This document shows, one piece after another, positions 52,654 to 61,045 of a stretch of 64,000 nt of DNA. The stretch comes from Coriobacterium glomerans PW2 (GTDB lineage Bacteria; Actinomycetota; Coriobacteriia; Coriobacteriales; Coriobacteriaceae). The notes beneath the pieces are model-generated. The model was not told the origin of the DNA. It was given only the letters and a program-made list of their open reading frames with translations, and did not search any database. The stretch is taken from positions 806,001 to 870,000 of the forward strand of contig NC_015389.1 of NCBI RefSeq assembly GCF_000195315.1, given 5' to 3'. The first letter of the stretch is position 1. Each line of letters starts with the position of its first letter. The position numbers and the translations under genes were made by a program.

Positions 52654-54555
52654 CTAGCATCGAGCCTGAAGCAGTCCGCATCGGTAGGCATCCAGCAGCT
52701 GACGAAGGTCTGAGATCTGGTCTCGTATCACCTTGCCGGTGTCCGTGTCGCTCACCATGATGCGGCGCTCGGCGTCGCCGAAGCGATCGGTCTCGCTCCG
52801 GATATCGGCGTTCTGCTCGAGTGCGGCCTCGACGCTCTTGAAGGCTTCGTGCGCCTTGAGGCGCATACCGCGGGAGCTGGAGATGAGCGTGTAGCCCGCG
52901 ATACCGGTCGTCGGATGATAGGCGCGACAGAACCCTCCGTCGATGACGAGCAACCGCCCGCCGGCACGTATCGGCTTCTCTCCGTCCATGGTCTTCACCG
53001 GCGTGTGACCGTTGATGATATGTCCGCTGTCCGGGTTCACACCGAATTCGCGCATGACGGCGTCGCAGGCATCCTGGGAGCGCGTGAGCGTGAAGTACGG
53101 GTCCATCGGTTCATCCCACGTCGAGGGGTCTTCGAGATAGGCGCGCTCGAAGGTCTTCACGAGTCGGCCGGATACCGGGGATGCGAAGCCGATCCAGAGA
53201 TACCACATCCAGTCGAGCGCCTCTCGGTCGCGCTCGGACCAGGCGCGACGGGCGATGGCGTCACAGAAGTCGAGATAATCTCGCCCCGATCTCCACACGC
53301 CGTCGCACTCCATGCATGTGAACGTCCCATCTTCTCTCATGGGTACGCAGCCGTGGAACAGCAGGTTGTTGTTATTGACGAGATAGATCGATCCGTGAGT
53401 GTAAAGAAAGTTCATGTGCTCGCGGAGCCGGTCCGCCGCCGTGAACTCCGCAACGAGCCTCTCGACGATGCGCTGCTCGGGGAAGCTGAGCTCAAAGGGA
53501 TGCTCGGGATCGAGGGTCGGGAAGTCGCGTGTGCTCAAGGTATGCTCGACCCCGTCGATGCGCACGGTGCCGCCGACCGGATCGATCTTGTCGAGAAGCA
53601 GACGATCTTCCATGTCGAACTCTGGGTGACGCAGGATGATCTGGCCCTCGAGCTTGAACAGCAGCACGTTCACCGCCTTCATGAGCGGGGTCAGACGGCC
53701 GGCGTCGCGGTAGGTGCGATCAGCGAAGTAGACGAGCTCGCGCAGGGAGATTCCGTAGTCGTTCTCGAGGATCTTGTAGTTGTTGTAGCGCAGGTTGTTG
53801 CGCAGCACCGAGATGATGCATGCGGGCTCGCCGGCAGCCGCTCCCATCCATAGGATATCGTGGTTGCCCCATTGTATGTCGAGCGAGTGGTACCGCATGA
53901 GGCGCCCGATGATGTCCGCCGCGCCTCCACCGCGATCGAAGATATCGCCGACCAGATGGAGGTGGTCTACGGCCAGTCGCTTGATCAGCGCGGCGAGCGA
54001 ATGAATGAAATCGGGCGCAGAGGCGGTCTCGAGTATGGAGTCCAAGATGCGCTCGTGGTACCGGACGCGATAGTTGTTCTCGTCTGGATGCGTGTGAAGC
54101 AGCTCATCGATGATGTAGGCGAAATCATGCGGGATGGCCTTTCGAACCTTGGAGCGCGTATAGCGGCTCGAAAGCGCGCGGGTGATGGTGATGAGGCGGT
54201 TGAGCGTGGTCCTGTACCATGTGGGCGAGTCGAGCCGGGCCTCGTGCACGCGCGAGAGCTTCTCGCGCGGGTAGTAGATCAGCGTGCACAGATCGCCCTT
54301 CTCCGCATCGGAGAGCTCATCTTCGAAGATCTCGTCGACGTGCTCGCGGATCACACCGGAGCAGTTGTTCAGGATGTGCATGAACGCGGCGTACTCCCCA
54401 TGCAGATCGCTCATGAAGTGCTCGGTTCCCTTCGGCAGGTTCAGGATCGCCTGGAGGTTGATGATCTCCGTGAAGACCGCCTGCTGGTTGGGGAACTGCT
54501 GTGACAGCAGTTTCAGGTACTTGCGCGTCTGATCGGAGCGCTCTGCTGTGACCAT
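52654..54555 (-). CDS. fbp: Fructose-1,6-bisphosphatase, class III (firmicute type)
   Basis: A 633-residue metallophosphatase of gluconeogenesis. Metal motifs are DLHGEY (50-55), GDIFDRGGG, and WGNHD, in the calcineurin-like order. The C-terminus keeps GHTPVK and IDGGFCRAY. The ATG at 54555 has AAAGGAGAGG upstream. Gene length is normal for the family. Single-gene unit between GtrA and a nitroreductase on the same strand. Confidence 0.96.
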   Translation of the reverse strand: MVTAERSDQTRKYLKLLSQQFPNQQAVFTEIINLQAILNLPKGTEHFMSDLHGEYAAFMHILNNCSGVIREHVDEIFEDELSDAEKGDLCTLIYYPREKLSRVHEARLDSPTWYRTTLNRLITITRALSSRYTRSKVRKAIPHDFAYIIDELLHTHPDENNYRVRYHERILDSILETASAPDFIHSLAALIKRLAVDHLHLVGDIFDRGGGAADIIGRLMRYHSLDIQWGNHDILWMGAAAGEPACIISVLRNNLRYNNYKILENDYGISLRELVYFADRTYRDAGRLTPLMKAVNVLLFKLEGQIILRHPEFDMEDRLLLDKIDPVGGTVRIDGVEHTLSTRDFPTLDPEHPFELSFPEQRIVERLVAEFTAADRLREHMNFLYTHGSIYLVNNNNLLFHGCVPMREDGTFTCMECDGVWRSGRDYLDFCDAIARRAWSERDREALDWMWYLWIGFASPVSGRLVKTFERAYLEDPSTWDEPMDPYFTLTRSQDACDAVMREFGVNPDSGHIINGHTPVKTMDGEKPIRAGGRLLVIDGGFCRAYHPTTGIAGYTLISSSRGMRLKAHEAFKSVEAALEQNADIRSETDRFGDAERRIMVSDTDTGKVIRDQISDLRQLLDAYRCGLLQARC

Positions 54556-54692
54556 CGGCCTCTCCTTTGCGGGATCCGCTGCCAAGCGGGTGCGGCGTGC
54601 ATTCACAACGCGGATCATTATGCGCGAAATCTGTAGAGGGCGCATGGAGAGCCGCCTACTCGCAGGTGGCGCGTCAGGGGCCTCCCGGCACC

Positions 54693-55238
54693 TCAGCTCG
54701 CCGTGCCGGACCGTTTCGTCGATTGGTATCGCTCGTAGGCGACCAGCTTCTCGATCGGCAGAGACGTCTCGTGCAGAGCAGAGGCGCAGCTTCCGTCAGC
54801 GGGATATCCCATCGGCATGACCGAGATGATGCGCTGGGTGCCCGGGATATTGAACCGTCGACGAAGCTCGCTGGGATCGATCATGCCCACCCAGCAGCTG
54901 TGGACACCAAGCTGCTGCGCTTCGAGCATCATGTGCGTGGCGACGATCGTGGTATCGACGATGCCGAACTCCACGACGTCGGGGTTGTAGGCTTGGCACG
55001 TGATGTCGTAGCCGAGCACGAGTACGAGCGGCGCGCCGAAGCGGCAGGGCGTGCATCGGTCCATCTCCTTGAGACCCTTCGGGGATTGGATGACCAAGAT
55101 GCGCTGGGGCTGGCTGTTTCGTGCCGTGGGCGCGAGCCTGCCGGCCTCCAGGATCGCTTCGAGCTTTTCGGTCTCTACGGGCTTCGGCGCGAAGCGACGT
55201 TCCGAGTAGCGCTCACGCGCGAGATCGAGAAATGACAT
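54693..55238 (-). CDS. Nitroreductase-family flavoprotein
   Basis: A 181-residue FMN-dependent oxidoreductase of the short type: ARERYSERRFAP binds the FMN phosphate, APTARNSQPQRI and the GMIDPSELRRRF segment follow. Its role could be reduction of nitro compounds or quinones. The ATG at 55238 follows AAGGAG; the frame to 55337 is not used. Confidence 0.9.
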   Translation of the reverse strand: MSFLDLARERYSERRFAPKPVETEKLEAILEAGRLAPTARNSQPQRILVIQSPKGLKEMDRCTPCRFGAPLVLVLGYDITCQAYNPDVVEFGIVDTTIVATHMMLEAQQLGVHSCWVGMIDPSELRRRFNIPGTQRIISVMPMGYPADGSCASALHETSLPIEKLVAYERYQSTKRSGTAS

Positions 55239-55369
55239 GGGAAGGCTCCTTATCTGTTGTGCGAAACGCCGATGGGATCGGCGGATCCGGTAAGCTCTGC
55301 ACTCGATGATAGTGCTATATTCTAAAGCCGGTACCATATTTTGAAAATTCGAGGAGAGATGGCGGACGA

Positions 55370-55525
55370 ATGGGAGACTGGGGCGTCTCGGAATCTGTAT
55401 TTTTGTGCATCACGGCGATTGCGGTCGCCGGTGTCCTGTATGCGATCGTCGTGAACCTGAAGGAGCTCGGATCGCGCGGGCGCATCGATCGCCGCGATGA
55501 TGACAGCGATGATCATTTCTGCTGA
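55370..55525 (+). CDS. Candidate small single-pass membrane protein
   Basis: A 51-codon frame: a short acidic start (MGDWGVSES), one hydrophobic helix (VFLCITAIAVAGVLYAIVV), then a charged cytoplasmic tail rich in Arg and Asp. The layout follows the positive-inside rule. GAGGAG at 55351-55356 is rather far (13 nt) from the ATG, and another ATG at 55359 opens a non-protein-like frame. It overlaps the convergent methyltransferase gene by 13 bp. No family is recognised. Confidence 0.5.
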   Translation: MGDWGVSESVFLCITAIAVAGVLYAIVVNLKELGSRGRIDRRDDDSDDHFC

Positions 55526-56490
55526 GCAGAACCCTTTTTAATTTTAGCCAGATAGAATCCCTCATATGTCTCGGTCGGGCAGACGGTGAGCGTGCCGGCA
55601 AGCCCGACCGAAAGTTCGGGGATCCCCATGGCGCTCTTTGGCTGCCCGGTTGAGATGAAATCATCCAGCGGCACCAGCTTGCAGTCGCGGTGCCGCTGGA
55701 TAGCGCGGCGAATCTGGTCCTCGTTCTCCGCGGGCAGCACCGAACAGGTCGAGTAGATCAGCGTACCGCCGGTCTTGAGTACGGTGAGCGCCCGGTCCAG
55801 CAGGGCGGCCTGCGCACGTGAGACCTTGGCGAGCAGCATCGGCGTGATCCGGGCGAGTCCGCGTGAGTCACCCGCTGCCACCGTACCCGATCCGGTGCAG
55901 GGAGCGTCCAGAAGGATCTGATCGAAGGAGAAGAGCGGATCGAGTCTCCTGGCATCGCATCGCATGAGCGTGACACCAGAAACCTTGAGCTTGGCGAGGT
56001 TGTGCTCGAGTCGCGCCGCCCTCGGCGCGTGCAGCTCGCAGGCGCAGATCCGCGCGGTTCCCTTCGTCAGCGCCGCGATCTGCGAGGTCTTGCCGCCGGG
56101 TGCGGCGCACATGTCGAGCACGTCGGCACCGGGCATCGGCGCGAGTGCGAGCGGCGGCAGCATCGATGACAGGCTTTGCAGATACACGCCTCCGTTTTCA
56201 TAGATCGGCAGCCCTTGCACCTCATGTTTGTCGCTCTCCGGAAGAACGAAAGCATCACGGTACCAAGGCACCGCCTCCCACCTGATACCGTGCTCGGAGA
56301 GCTCCGCGCCAACCTCATCGCCCGTGGCGATCAGCGTATTGGCCCGCAGCGTCACCGGTCGGCGATCCGCAGCGGAGAGACCCGCCAGGATACGAGACAG
56401 CTCGCCGCCGCGGTAGGCGTCGCTCAGCTGGCGCGCGAGAAACGTGTTCGCAAGCGCTGGCGACTCGCCGCGCTCTTCCGACTCGTCCAT
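55513..56490 (-). CDS. RsmB/RsmF-type (NOL1/NOP2/Sun) RNA cytosine-5 methyltransferase
   Basis: A 325-residue enzyme that methylates cytosine in RNA with SAM. It has MCAAPGGKT (127-135, SAM site) and the two catalytic cysteines C198 (DAPCTGSG) and C249 (YSTCSV). It lacks the NusB-like domain of RsmB, which is closer to RsmF/YebU. The start at 56490 lies 23 bp after the ecfT stop, so it may be transcribed with the ECF operon. Confidence 0.9.
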   Translation of the reverse strand: MDESEERGESPALANTFLARQLSDAYRGGELSRILAGLSAADRRPVTLRANTLIATGDEVGAELSEHGIRWEAVPWYRDAFVLPESDKHEVQGLPIYENGGVYLQSLSSMLPPLALAPMPGADVLDMCAAPGGKTSQIAALTKGTARICACELHAPRAARLEHNLAKLKVSGVTLMRCDARRLDPLFSFDQILLDAPCTGSGTVAAGDSRGLARITPMLLAKVSRAQAALLDRALTVLKTGGTLIYSTCSVLPAENEDQIRRAIQRHRDCKLVPLDDFISTGQPKSAMGIPELSVGLAGTLTVCPTETYEGFYLAKIKKGSAQQK

Positions 56491-56513
56491 CGGGTGGCCC
56501 TTCCGCGCGCTGT

Positions 56514-57260
56514 TCACAGCAGGACACCCGAGACGAGAAGGGCGAGCGCGCAAACGAGGACGGCTGCGTCTCGTGACTTCATGGGATAGCGACAAAAGGA
56601 GGAGGATCGCGTCCTCAGGTAGAATCCGCGTTGCTCGGCGGCGAGCGCGATCGAGTCGGTTTTGCCAACCGAGATCACGAGCAACGGGATGCAGACGGGC
56701 AGCATCAATCGGAGCTTTTTCAACGGCATCGCCGTGTCGAATCGAGCGCCGCGTGCGGTCTGCGCCTCCATGATGGCGTTCATCTCACGCGTCAGCAACG
56801 GGATGAAGCGCAACGCCGTCGTGAACGCGAAGGCGTATCTGTAGGGCACATGCAGATTCTCCACGCACGAGTTCGCCAGATCGGTCAGTCTGGTGACGCT
56901 CAGCATGACGATGAGCGGCAAGGCGACCCCGATGAGACGCAGGGACGCCTTCGAGCCGCTGATCAGCCCGTCATCTGTAATGAAACCGATGACCGGAGAG
57001 CCCGTGCGCACAAACGCAAGCTGCAAGACGAGCATGACGATCGCGACCGGAGCGATGAGTTTCAGCAGATCTTTCAGGCGGCGGCCGGCGCGCACCCGCA
57101 GTCCCAGAGCGATCGTGAGAGCTATCAGCGACACCAGCATCGGATAGGTGCTCGCGAGAAGCGTCGCGAGGATGATCGCGACGGCGAAGGCGAGCTTTGC
57201 GACCGGGTTCAGCCGGTGCGGCAACGTGGTGCCGGGAATATAATCGATGACATCAAGCAC
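56514..57260 (-). CDS. ecfT: ECF transporter T component
   Basis: A 248-residue membrane scaffold with about five helices (TLLASTYPMLVSLIALTIAL and others in part). The two Ala-Arg-Gly-like coupling motifs, QTARGARF and AEQRGFY, bind the ATPases. Its start overlaps the fused ATPase gene by 8 bp. Together with the S and A genes it forms a self-contained (group I) ECF system. Substrate is inferred to be tryptophan from the leader. Confidence 0.92.
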   Translation of the reverse strand: MLDVIDYIPGTTLPHRLNPVAKLAFAVAIILATLLASTYPMLVSLIALTIALGLRVRAGRRLKDLLKLIAPVAIVMLVLQLAFVRTGSPVIGFITDDGLISGSKASLRLIGVALPLIVMLSVTRLTDLANSCVENLHVPYRYAFAFTTALRFIPLLTREMNAIMEAQTARGARFDTAMPLKKLRLMLPVCIPLLVISVGKTDSIALAAEQRGFYLRTRSSSFCRYPMKSRDAAVLVCALALLVSGVLL

Positions 57261-59052
57261 GGGAAATCAGCTCCTCTACGGTATCGATGATATCGCATGG
57301 CTCGCGCGCGCCCGCGAAGTCCGGCATACCGGCCTGTGCAAGGGAATCGGCGAGATCGACGATCTGAGGCGGGATGACGCGCGAGCGAGCGAGGGCGGTG
57401 CGATCCGCGAGGACATCCGCAGCAGCATCGTCGCGCGCGATCGATCCGTCCGCCATGACGATCACACGGTCAGCGATATCGGAGACGACCTCCATGTCGT
57501 GGCAGACCATGAGGACGGCCGAGCCGCGTCGCGCCATCCGGCGCACCGATTCCATCACGATCATGCGCGCGCGCCGGTCGAGCCCGCTCGTCGGCTCATC
57601 CAGAACGATCAGCTTCGATGCCATGACGATAACCGAGGCCAGCGCTACCATCTGGCGACTCCCTCTCGGCAAGGAGAAGGGGTTCGCCGTCTCGACCAGA
57701 TCGAGGTCGCCGATGACCTCGCGGGCGCGTCTGTGAGCCTCCCTTTTGGATATGCCGCGCAGCTCCAGACCGAAGCAGACCTCTGCGAGCACGGTGTTTC
57801 TGCATATCTGATGATCGGGATTCTGGAAGAGGGTCGCCGCATAACCCGCGATCTGGGAGACGGCCATGTCCCTCGTGTCGTGGCCCGCGAGAACGATTCT
57901 GCCCGATTTCGGTCTGATCAGGCCGGACACCAGCTTGGTGAGCGTCGTCTTGCCCGCGCCGTTTCGACCCACGATCGCCGCGATCTCGCCCGGGTGCACT
58001 TCGAGGTCGAGATCGCGCACCAGAGCACCGGTTGACGGATATGAATAGCTGACGCCCTCGAGGACGAGCACGGGAGCCGAGGCGGATTTCGCCGGCGCGT
58101 CCCGCCGGGCCTTCTTTTCCTCGCTTTCCCGCTCGCTGCGAGTCCTGCGCCGCCGGTGCTCGCTCGAGAGCCTCATCGGCTCGCGTTCGGCACCAGCCGC
58201 GATGCGCTCGATCATAGAGCGCGCCTCCGCGACACTCAGGCACACGTCCTCAGGGTGACACAGACCTCGCTTCGCAAGGCCGCTGAAGACCCGGGTGACT
58301 CGAGGACTTTCCACCCCGATGCGCCGCAGCTCGGCCTCGCGGGCGAAGACCTCTCGGGTGGTTCCGGCGAGTGCGATGCGCCCGGCGTCCATGACGAGGA
58401 TGCTTCGGCAGAACTCCGAGAGCGTCGCGACCGCCTGCTCGATGACCGCTACGGTGACGCCCGCCTCTCGGTTGATCTCGGCGAGCGCGCCGAAGACCTC
58501 GCGCGCGCTCGCCGGATCCAGCGCCGCGCAGGGCTCGTCGAGCACGAGCACGCGTGGACGCAGAGCCAAAATCGAGGCGATGGCGACCTTTTGCAGCTGC
58601 CCGCCCGACAGCGTCGCGATCTCGCGCCCTCGCAGATCGACGATGCCGACGAGCTCGAGCGCCCACTGGATGCGCGTCTCGATCTCATCACGCGCGACGG
58701 CGAAGTTCTCAAGGCCGAACAGCATCTCGTCCTCGACGCTGGTCGCGACCATCTGAGCATCGACATCTTCAGAGACGCTGCCCACCGTCCTGGAGATGTC
58801 GGTAAGGCTGATCTCGCAGCTGTCCGACCCATCGATGAGGGCGGCACCGTAGAAATCACCGTCGAAGTGGTGGGGTATCGCGCCGGACATGACCCGGGCG
58901 AGCGTGGACTTGCCCGAACCCGAGGGCCCGACGATCCCGACGAAGTCACCGGGATCGATCGCGAGGTCAACGGCGTCGAGTGCTCGGGTGTCTTGCCCGG
59001 CGTAGGAGTATGAGACGCGATTGAGGGATATGACCGGTTGCATGTTCGCCAT
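57253..59052 (-). CDS. ECF transporter ATPase, two A domains fused
   Basis: A 599-residue fusion of two ABC ATPases. Domain 1: Walker A GPSGSGKST (42-50), signature LSGGQ (148-152), Walker B LVLDEP (169-174). A charged linker of about 35 residues (residues 288-324) follows. Domain 2: Walker A GRNGAGKTT (362-370), Walker B IVLDEPT (482-488), but the signature reads LPRGSRQ (461-467), a clear departure. Only one fully consensus ATP site may therefore form. It lies 6 bp after the S gene. Confidence 0.93.
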   Translation of the reverse strand: MANMQPVISLNRVSYSYAGQDTRALDAVDLAIDPGDFVGIVGPSGSGKSTLARVMSGAIPHHFDGDFYGAALIDGSDSCEISLTDISRTVGSVSEDVDAQMVATSVEDEMLFGLENFAVARDEIETRIQWALELVGIVDLRGREIATLSGGQLQKVAIASILALRPRVLVLDEPCAALDPASAREVFGALAEINREAGVTVAVIEQAVATLSEFCRSILVMDAGRIALAGTTREVFAREAELRRIGVESPRVTRVFSGLAKRGLCHPEDVCLSVAEARSMIERIAAGAEREPMRLSSEHRRRRTRSERESEEKKARRDAPAKSASAPVLVLEGVSYSYPSTGALVRDLDLEVHPGEIAAIVGRNGAGKTTLTKLVSGLIRPKSGRIVLAGHDTRDMAVSQIAGYAATLFQNPDHQICRNTVLAEVCFGLELRGISKREAHRRAREVIGDLDLVETANPFSLPRGSRQMVALASVIVMASKLIVLDEPTSGLDRRARMIVMESVRRMARRGSAVLMVCHDMEVVSDIADRVIVMADGSIARDDAAADVLADRTALARSRVIPPQIVDLADSLAQAGMPDFAGAREPCDIIDTVEELISRA

Positions 59053-59058
59053 CTCGAA

Positions 59059-59646
59059 TCACTGGTCGCCGAGCTTCAAAGTGAATCTGATCGGCAGGTA
59101 GAGCGCGGCTGCGAGCACCGAGTTGAACACAGCTGTGGCGACGACGACCGGAAGCATCACAAGGACGATATTCTGTGCGAATCCCATGATCGCCATCTTG
59201 ATGAGCATGAAGATGACCCCGGATGCGGCGGTCGCGATGAACGTGCCCCCAGCGGGAATGATCCATTTGACAGGCGATGACATTCCCGCTCTCACGATGA
59301 GCGCCATGACGACTGCACCGACGCTCTCCGCAGCGAAGTCGACAAGAGGGGAGGCGGTCGTGATCTGGATGATCGCAGCGGATATGAGACCGATCACGAG
59401 CGCATGGCCGATACCCGGGCGCACGACCAGTATGGTCAGGCAATACGCTGCGATCACGAACTCGGGGTTGATCGCACCGCCGCTCAGGGCGCCGATAGCT
59501 TTGCCGATTGTGAAATCCAAGATGAAGCCGGCGGCGATGAGAGCTGCCAGCAAGACGAGCGACCTTAAATCGAGGCCGCCTCGATCGATGCGTGTGACGC
59601 TGCGGGGCCCGCAGGCGGGATCGGGCACGTGGGTGCTCTGAGACAT
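59059..59646 (-). CDS. ECF transporter S component, TrpP-like (predicted tryptophan)
   Basis: A 195-residue substrate-binding membrane protein with about six helices after a 30-residue polar N-terminus. INPEFVIAAYCLTILVVRP and IGLISAAIIQITTASP recall the GxKPD...IGxxxGxxxALTTxFP pattern of TrpP. The ATG at 59646 has AAAGGA upstream. It is preceded by an apparent tryptophan attenuator, the main reason for assigning Trp as substrate. The rest of the operon is the fused ATPase and EcfT. Confidence 0.85.
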   Translation of the reverse strand: MSQSTHVPDPACGPRSVTRIDRGGLDLRSLVLLAALIAAGFILDFTIGKAIGALSGGAINPEFVIAAYCLTILVVRPGIGHALVIGLISAAIIQITTASPLVDFAAESVGAVVMALIVRAGMSSPVKWIIPAGGTFIATAASGVIFMLIKMAIMGFAQNIVLVMLPVVVATAVFNSVLAAALYLPIRFTLKLGDQ

Positions 59647-59749
59647 GGAAGACATCCTTTCTTGAGGAGCGCGATGAGGTGAAGGCGGAATCGCCGAGCT
59701 CGCGGATTCGATCAGGTTCGGACCAATCGGTAAAAAGAGGCCTCGACGC

Positions 59750-59777
59750 AAAAAGGCCCCCGGTCCAACCGGAGGCC
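59750..59777 (-). terminator. Attenuator terminator of the Trp-ECF operon
   Basis: On the minus strand, GGCCTCCGGT-tgg-ACCGGGGGCC forms a 10-bp stem with one T-G pair, followed by TTTTT. It lies 34 bases after the leader-peptide stop and 104 bases before the S-component start. The 5' arm is also complementary to a segment in the end of the leader frame, which gives the alternative antiterminator. Confidence 0.9.
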
Positions 59778-59810
59778 ATCAGAATGCCGATGTGGCAGTT
59801 GCGTGAGGGG

Positions 59811-59824
59811 CTCAGTCTCGACCG
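59811..59824 (-). promoter_or_regulatory. Antiterminator segment
   Basis: CGGTCGAGACTGAG on the minus strand can pair with CTCCGGTTGGACCG of the terminator (10 of 14 plain matches and at least one wobble). It spans the last codons and the stop of the leader peptide. A ribosome reaching the stop would mask it; one stalled at the Trp codons, about 20-30 bases earlier, would leave it free. Confidence 0.7.
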
Positions 59825-59880
59825 AGGGGGCATGCATCTCGCCAGGCCCAAGCTGCGATCGTGTCACTCAAGGTATCCAT
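59812..59880 (-). CDS. Tryptophan leader peptide
   Basis: A 22-codon frame with Trp codons 11 and 13 (AAWAWRD). The ATG has AGGAG 9 nt upstream. It begins about 45 bases after a probable extended -10 promoter (TGCTACAGT, minus strand, -10 at 59937-59932). Its arrangement before the antiterminator and terminator is that of classical trp attenuators: starvation for charged tRNA-Trp stalls the ribosome and lets transcription continue into the transporter genes. Confidence 0.85.
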   Translation of the reverse strand: MDTLSDTIAAWAWRDACPLGRD

Positions 59881-60032
59881 AATGCCCTGCTCCTCTCTGT
59901 CGCGTGATGCGACTCGCTGTCGACGAGGACCACTGTAGCACAGCCGGAACGCAGCGAGGCGCTCTCCTTGAAAGATCGCGAATCTGTTTCAGCTGCTCGA
60001 CACTCGCTGCGGCGCAGGTGCTTCGCCGCGTT

Positions 60033-60950
60033 CTATCCTTGCAACTTCGAGAACTCGTCGACGATGATGTCTATGCATCTGGGCAGCACGCGCGCGCTGA
60101 ACACCCCCGAGTTCGTGGGGATGAGCTCGCCGTCGTATTGCATGCCGAGCGAGGGGGTGCACGTGACGCGAACCTCCGTCGTCTGAAACATCGTGAACTG
60201 GGGTCGACCGAGTCCCTTGCCGGCCGGGTCGAACGCGGCAGCCAAAAGGGTCGGTAAAAGCTGTACGGTCGTAGCGGGTTCAACGACGGCGACATCGATC
60301 AGGCCATCATCCATGCGGCAGTCTGGAAACAGATTGATCTCATTTTGAATCAAGGCGGTGTTGCCCACCATGCATGCGATGCCGTCGAGTGTGTCCACCT
60401 TGCCGTCATGCTCGATCGTGAACCGCGCGACCTGCGGCTCCGGGGTCGATAGGGCTGACAGAACGTAGGCGATCTCGCCGATGTCGCTCTTTGAGGGAGC
60501 GGCCTTCTTCATGATCGTCGCATCATAGCCCGATCCGGCGATGATGATGAAGCCGTGTCGCAAGCAGGTGCCCCGCTCATCGCGCCATGACAGCTCGCCC
60601 ATGTCGACTTGGACGGTGCGGCCCGCCCGACACGCTCGCGCGAGCGCTGCGGCGTCAGGAGCATTGCCGATGTTGTTGAAGAACAGATTCGCCGTGCCGG
60701 AGGGGAAGACGAGCACGGGTACGCCGGAGTCGCGCAGACAGTCAAGCACATTCGAGACCGTTCCGTCACCGCCGGAGACCACCACGCGATCGAATGAGCG
60801 CACATCGGTCACGGCGGCAGCCGGCTCCAGATGCGCCCCTATGAAACGCAAGACGAACTCGTCGCCGCCCCGGGCGAGCTGGTGGCAGAACGTGAAGACC
60901 TCGTCGGTCCTGGGACCGGAGGCGAGGTTGTGGAGGATGAGGCAGCGCAT
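60033..60950 (-). CDS. Diacylglycerol/lipid kinase family protein
   Basis: A 305-residue kinase of the DagK/YegS group: SGGDGTVSNVLD (ATP site), FPSGTANLFFNN, and DDGLIDVAVVEP in the C-terminal domain. It probably phosphorylates a membrane lipid. The start has GGGAG upstream. Located before the Trp leader on the same strand, with 150 bp between; it is probably a separate unit since the leader has its own promoter. Confidence 0.88.
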   Translation of the reverse strand: MRCLILHNLASGPRTDEVFTFCHQLARGGDEFVLRFIGAHLEPAAAVTDVRSFDRVVVSGGDGTVSNVLDCLRDSGVPVLVFPSGTANLFFNNIGNAPDAAALARACRAGRTVQVDMGELSWRDERGTCLRHGFIIIAGSGYDATIMKKAAPSKSDIGEIAYVLSALSTPEPQVARFTIEHDGKVDTLDGIACMVGNTALIQNEINLFPDCRMDDGLIDVAVVEPATTVQLLPTLLAAAFDPAGKGLGRPQFTMFQTTEVRVTCTPSLGMQYDGELIPTNSGVFSARVLPRCIDIIVDEFSKLQG

Positions 60951-61045
60951 ATCCGGGCTCCCTGTTCCGTCGAAGCAAGGTATAGTAGCTCATGACGATA
61001 TCCTACTCCAGACGAACCAGAAGGGAACGACCGCATAAGGTGAGT

